A stretch of DNA of 8,040 bases from Rhodospirillales bacterium (GTDB lineage: Bacteria; Pseudomonadota; Alphaproteobacteria; Rhodospirillales; Defluviicoccaceae). This document shows, piece by piece, positions 5,833-8,040 of the stretch. Where the stretch lies: assembly GCA_030622775.1 (NCBI GenBank), contig JAUXFS010000059.1, positions 1 through 8,040 on the forward strand, given 5' to 3'. The notes beneath the pieces were generated by a model. The model did not search any database. It was not told the origin of the DNA and was given only the letters and a program-made list of their open reading frames with translations. A program made the position numbers and the translations under genes. Each line of letters opens with the position of its first letter. Within the stretch, counting starts at the first letter, position 1.

Positions 5833-6967
5833 AGGATTCCGCCGGCTGTTCGTCCGATGTGTAGCGCGGCACCCCGTCGGCGAGGAATTCCTGGTTCTCG
5901 AGCCTGACCTTTGCCGCCGCGTCGTCGTAGAGGAACGGCAGAAACGCGAAGCGCTTGCCGGCGGTCACCGGCGTCGCCTCGTGGAGAAGGGTGCAGGAGA
6001 AGACGACGGCGCCGCCAGTGGGCGCCCGGTAGGTTCGCGGCCCGAATTCGGGAAACCGCAATTCGCCGCCCTGGAACTCCTCGGCGTTGAGATTGATCGT
6101 CACCGCGAAACGACGGTGGGCGGTGCCCTTCATCGTATCGTCCCGGTGTGGCCGGAAGAAGCCGCCGGTCTCCGCGTCGTAACAGGCGACAATGTAGCGC
6201 TCGACGCGGGTAACCCTGTACTGGAATGCCTTGCGGATCTCCGGCGCCAGCCGCCGCGCGATACGTCTGCGGGCCTCCGCGCGAACCCCCTCATCCTCGA
6301 TCACATAGTCCTTTCGCCGCTTGAACCCTTGGTCGAATTTGCCTTCGGTCTTGCCGTCGCGTTCGACCATGAAGCCCGACTCCGCGCCGCCGTGCCGGTC
6401 GTAGAGGCCGATGAGGTGGCGGCAGAACTCCGGCTCGAAAACCCGGGGCAGGATCAGGACCGGCGCATTCAACTCGACACCGGCGTGCTCGGCCACCGGC
6501 GGCAACGCGGCGAGCGCCCGCATTATCTCTTCGCCCCGGTCCAGCGTCGCATAGGCAATCACCCGCAGCATCGGATCCACCAACAGCCAGTACGGCCGGT
6601 ACGGAATGCCGCCGCCCTCCAGCTCCGTCCCGTCGACGGCCGCCCGGTAGCGGCGGCTGACGGCGCGATCGAAATCCCAGAAATACCGGATACCGGGCAG
6701 CATCTGCTCGACCCGGCGTTGCTCGAGATCGCCCCTGTCGACGCTCACGCCGAAAAACAGGGCGCGACGGCCGTCGAACAGGCCGCGGTTTTCAAGAACC
6801 GTGCGAATGGCGCGCCGCGACGGCTCCGCCGCCGCCGAGCCGAAGAAACACAGGACCACGTACCGACCGGCAACCGAATTGAAGACAAACCTGGGGTTGC
6901 CGTCGCTGGCGGCGGCCGTGAACCAGGGAACCGGGTCGCCGGCCTGGAAGGGCGGAGGCGTTTCCAT
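5831..6967 (-). CDS. Fusion of a peroxiredoxin-like domain and a 2OG-Fe(II) oxygenase (prolyl-4-hydroxylase type)
   Basis: 378 aa, two domains. Residues about 5-160 have the thioredoxin-fold layout of AhpC/TSA peroxiredoxins: 'GDPVPWFTA' (10-18), strand 'YVVLCFFGS' (36-44), 'FFGVSVDRGD', and 'YRPYWLLVDPMLRVIAY'. The position of the peroxidatic Cys is occupied by Ser50 (in AEPSRRA), so normal peroxidase chemistry is not expected. Residues about 168-360 form a P4H-like double-stranded beta helix: iron ligands H274-x-D276 in 'FRPHRDD', the distal H329 in 'LLHEATP', and R339 (GKRF), 10 residues later, for 2-oxoglutarate. These are complete, so oxygenase activity is plausible; the substrate is unknown. 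The ATG at 6967 has GAGG about 11 nt upstream, not ideal. No signal peptide is present, so it is likely cytoplasmic. It lies 143 nt downstream of radC on the same strand and converges with ilvA. Confidence 0.88.
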   Translation of the reverse strand: METPPPFQAGDPVPWFTAAASDGNPRFVFNSVAGRYVVLCFFGSAAAEPSRRAIRTVLENRGLFDGRRALFFGVSVDRGDLEQRRVEQMLPGIRYFWDFDRAVSRRYRAAVDGTELEGGGIPYRPYWLLVDPMLRVIAYATLDRGEEIMRALAALPPVAEHAGVELNAPVLILPRVFEPEFCRHLIGLYDRHGGAESGFMVERDGKTEGKFDQGFKRRKDYVIEDEGVRAEARRRIARRLAPEIRKAFQYRVTRVERYIVACYDAETGGFFRPHRDDTMKGTAHRRFAVTINLNAEEFQGGELRFPEFGPRTYRAPTGGAVVFSCTLLHEATPVTAGKRFAFLPFLYDDAAAKVRLENQEFLADGVPRYTSDEQPAES

Positions 6968-7110
6968 GACCCCGTGAACCTCGTTCCTCGCAATGCATCC
7001 GATTGCGTCGGGGATACCACGATTCCAGGTTCAGAGCTTATCCCTTTGGCGGTCATCAGAATTCTCGCGGAACGGCGTCGGGCCGCCTCGGCGCACTTCC
7101 GAGCAGTCGC

Positions 7111-8040
7111 TCAGAGGAGCCCCATCTGACGGAAGCTGGAGTGGCCGCTCTTGGAGATGATCAGGTGATCGTGGAGGACCATGCCGACCTTCTCGAGGAT
7201 CTCCTTCACCTCCCGGGTCATCGCGATATCGGCCTTCGACGGCTTGGGATGATTGCTCGGGTGGTTGTGGACCATGACCAGGGCCGACGCGTCCAGGGCC
7301 AGCGCCCGCTTGAGCACTTCGCGCGGGTAGACCGGCGTATGGTCGATGGTTCCCTGGTGCTGGACCTCGTCGGCGATCAGCACGTTCATCCGGTCGAGGA
7401 ACAAAACGCGGAACTGCTCGACCATGCGGTGGGCCATGCTCGCCCTCAGGTAGGCGATCAGCTTGTCCCAGTTGTCGAGAATCGCCCGATCGGACAGTTC
7501 CTCGCGGGCGATGCGTGACGCCATCGCCCGCACCGCCTTGAACAGGGTGATCGTGTGATGGTCGATCTTGTCGAATTCCCCCAGTTGATCCGGCTGGGCG
7601 TTGATGACGCCGGCCAAGCTCTCGAACCGGGCGAGCAACTCCTTGGCAAGCGGCTTGGTATCGATCCGCCCGATCGGGAAGAACAGCAACATCTCCAGGA
7701 GTTCGTAATCCGGAAGCGCCTCGTCTGCGCCCTTGAGGAAACGGTCGCGAAGCCGCTGACGGTGCCCCCAATAGTGCGGCTTGTTCGACAGTTGAGTCTG
7801 ATCCACATCGGATAACCCGCGGACATGGGCCGCCTCGCGCAGGCCGTCGATAACCGCTTTTCTCGGATCGGAGCCCTTGAAGATCCACGCCTGCTTGACC
7901 CGGTCCCAGTCGCCGCCCAGTTCGCGAAACAGGTGCCGATGCGGATGGGTATCGCCTTTGACCGTATAGACGGTCTCTCCCGAGGGCGGCGAATGCTCGG
8001 AGATGCTCAGGCCGATCGCTTCCAACGAGACGTCGAGCGG
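7111..8040 (-). CDS. radC: RadC-family JAMM protein with an N-terminal extension, 5' end probably outside the window
   Basis: The frame is open to the right edge. The only in-window candidate start upstream of the conserved region is a TTG at 8025 with no ribosome binding site, so the gene probably begins beyond 8040. Numbering from that TTG, a helix-hairpin-helix-like UPF0758 region spans about 86-165 ('GHRQRLRDRFL', 'ELLEMLLFF', 'LAKELLARF'). The JAMM/MPN+ metalloprotease-like domain spans about 180-304, with 'HNHP' H253 and H255, D266 (H-x10-D spacing) and a preceding Glu in 'ADEVQHQGT' as metal ligands. Family name is historical: RadC was linked to DNA repair but its role is unsettled. 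Odd: residues 18-60 form an extra domain with 'LFRELGGDWDRVKQAWIF', not usual in RadC, and the HPSG motif reads HPSN. The stop lies 143 nt before the downstream oxygenase gene. Confidence 0.9.
   Translation of the reverse strand, partial: PLDVSLEAIGLSISEHSPPSGETVYTVKGDTHPHRHLFRELGGDWDRVKQAWIFKGSDPRKAVIDGLREAAHVRGLSDVDQTQLSNKPHYWGHRQRLRDRFLKGADEALPDYELLEMLLFFPIGRIDTKPLAKELLARFESLAGVINAQPDQLGEFDKIDHHTITLFKAVRAMASRIAREELSDRAILDNWDKLIAYLRASMAHRMVEQFRVLFLDRMNVLIADEVQHQGTIDHTPVYPREVLKRALALDASALVMVHNHPSNHPKPSKADIAMTREVKEILEKVGMVLHDHLIISKSGHSSFRQMGLL

Noticed and set aside
5981..7129. 382-codon plus-strand open frame
   Set aside because: Antisense to the fusion oxygenase; no domain, and the minus-strand frame has complete H-x-D...H and R residues.
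7031..7888. 285-codon minus-strand open frame inside radC
   Set aside because: Alternative frame of radC with Gly/Arg/Pro bias; the RadC frame holds the JAMM signature.

Overview
The window is GC-rich, gene-dense bacterial DNA. Codon use, the RpoH-type sigma factor, the medium-form threonine ammonia-lyase and a peroxiredoxin/2OG-oxygenase fusion all point to an alphaproteobacterium, probably near the Rhodospirillales. That placement is inference from protein style, not from a search. No insertion sequence, integrase, tRNA, rRNA or CRISPR array is visible.

Left part (1-2147, all minus strand). Reading in the direction of transcription there is a 111-aa protein with a Ser-rich tail (2147-1812), a 267-aa protein with one C-terminal membrane segment (1753-950), a 179-aa protein with two membrane segments (953-414, GTGA overlap with its neighbour), and then the start of a periplasmic amino-acid-type solute-binding protein (334 to the window edge). 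The first three belong to no family I recognise, but they share an ungapped motif (hydrophobic-x-G-D-x-x-T-R/S-I/V, then Phe 20 residues after the Asp). They look like a diverged, tandemly duplicated membrane-linked module. A candidate sigma-70 promoter on the minus strand, whose -35 lies inside a 7-bp dyad (2372-2390), would drive it through a leader of about 200 nt.

Middle part (2148-4557). A gene-free stretch of about 600 bp separates this module from a plus-strand, cysteine-rich lipoprotein (2748-3203). A strong bidirectional terminator hairpin (3334-3359, UUCG loop on the minus strand) sits between the lipoprotein and a convergent RpoH-like heat-shock sigma factor (4303-3401).

Right part (4558-8040). 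A threonine ammonia-lyase with a C-terminal ACT domain (4558-5802, plus strand) is divergent from rpoH and converges on a minus-strand fusion protein. That fusion (6967-5831) joins a peroxiredoxin-like domain lacking the peroxidatic Cys to a prolyl-4-hydroxylase-type 2OG-Fe(II) oxygenase. The window ends in a minus-strand RadC/JAMM protein with an unusual N-terminal extension; its 5' end probably lies outside the window.

The genes do not form one pathway. The parts most worth following are the three-gene module and its promoter region, the Cys-less peroxiredoxin/oxygenase fusion and the extended RadC.
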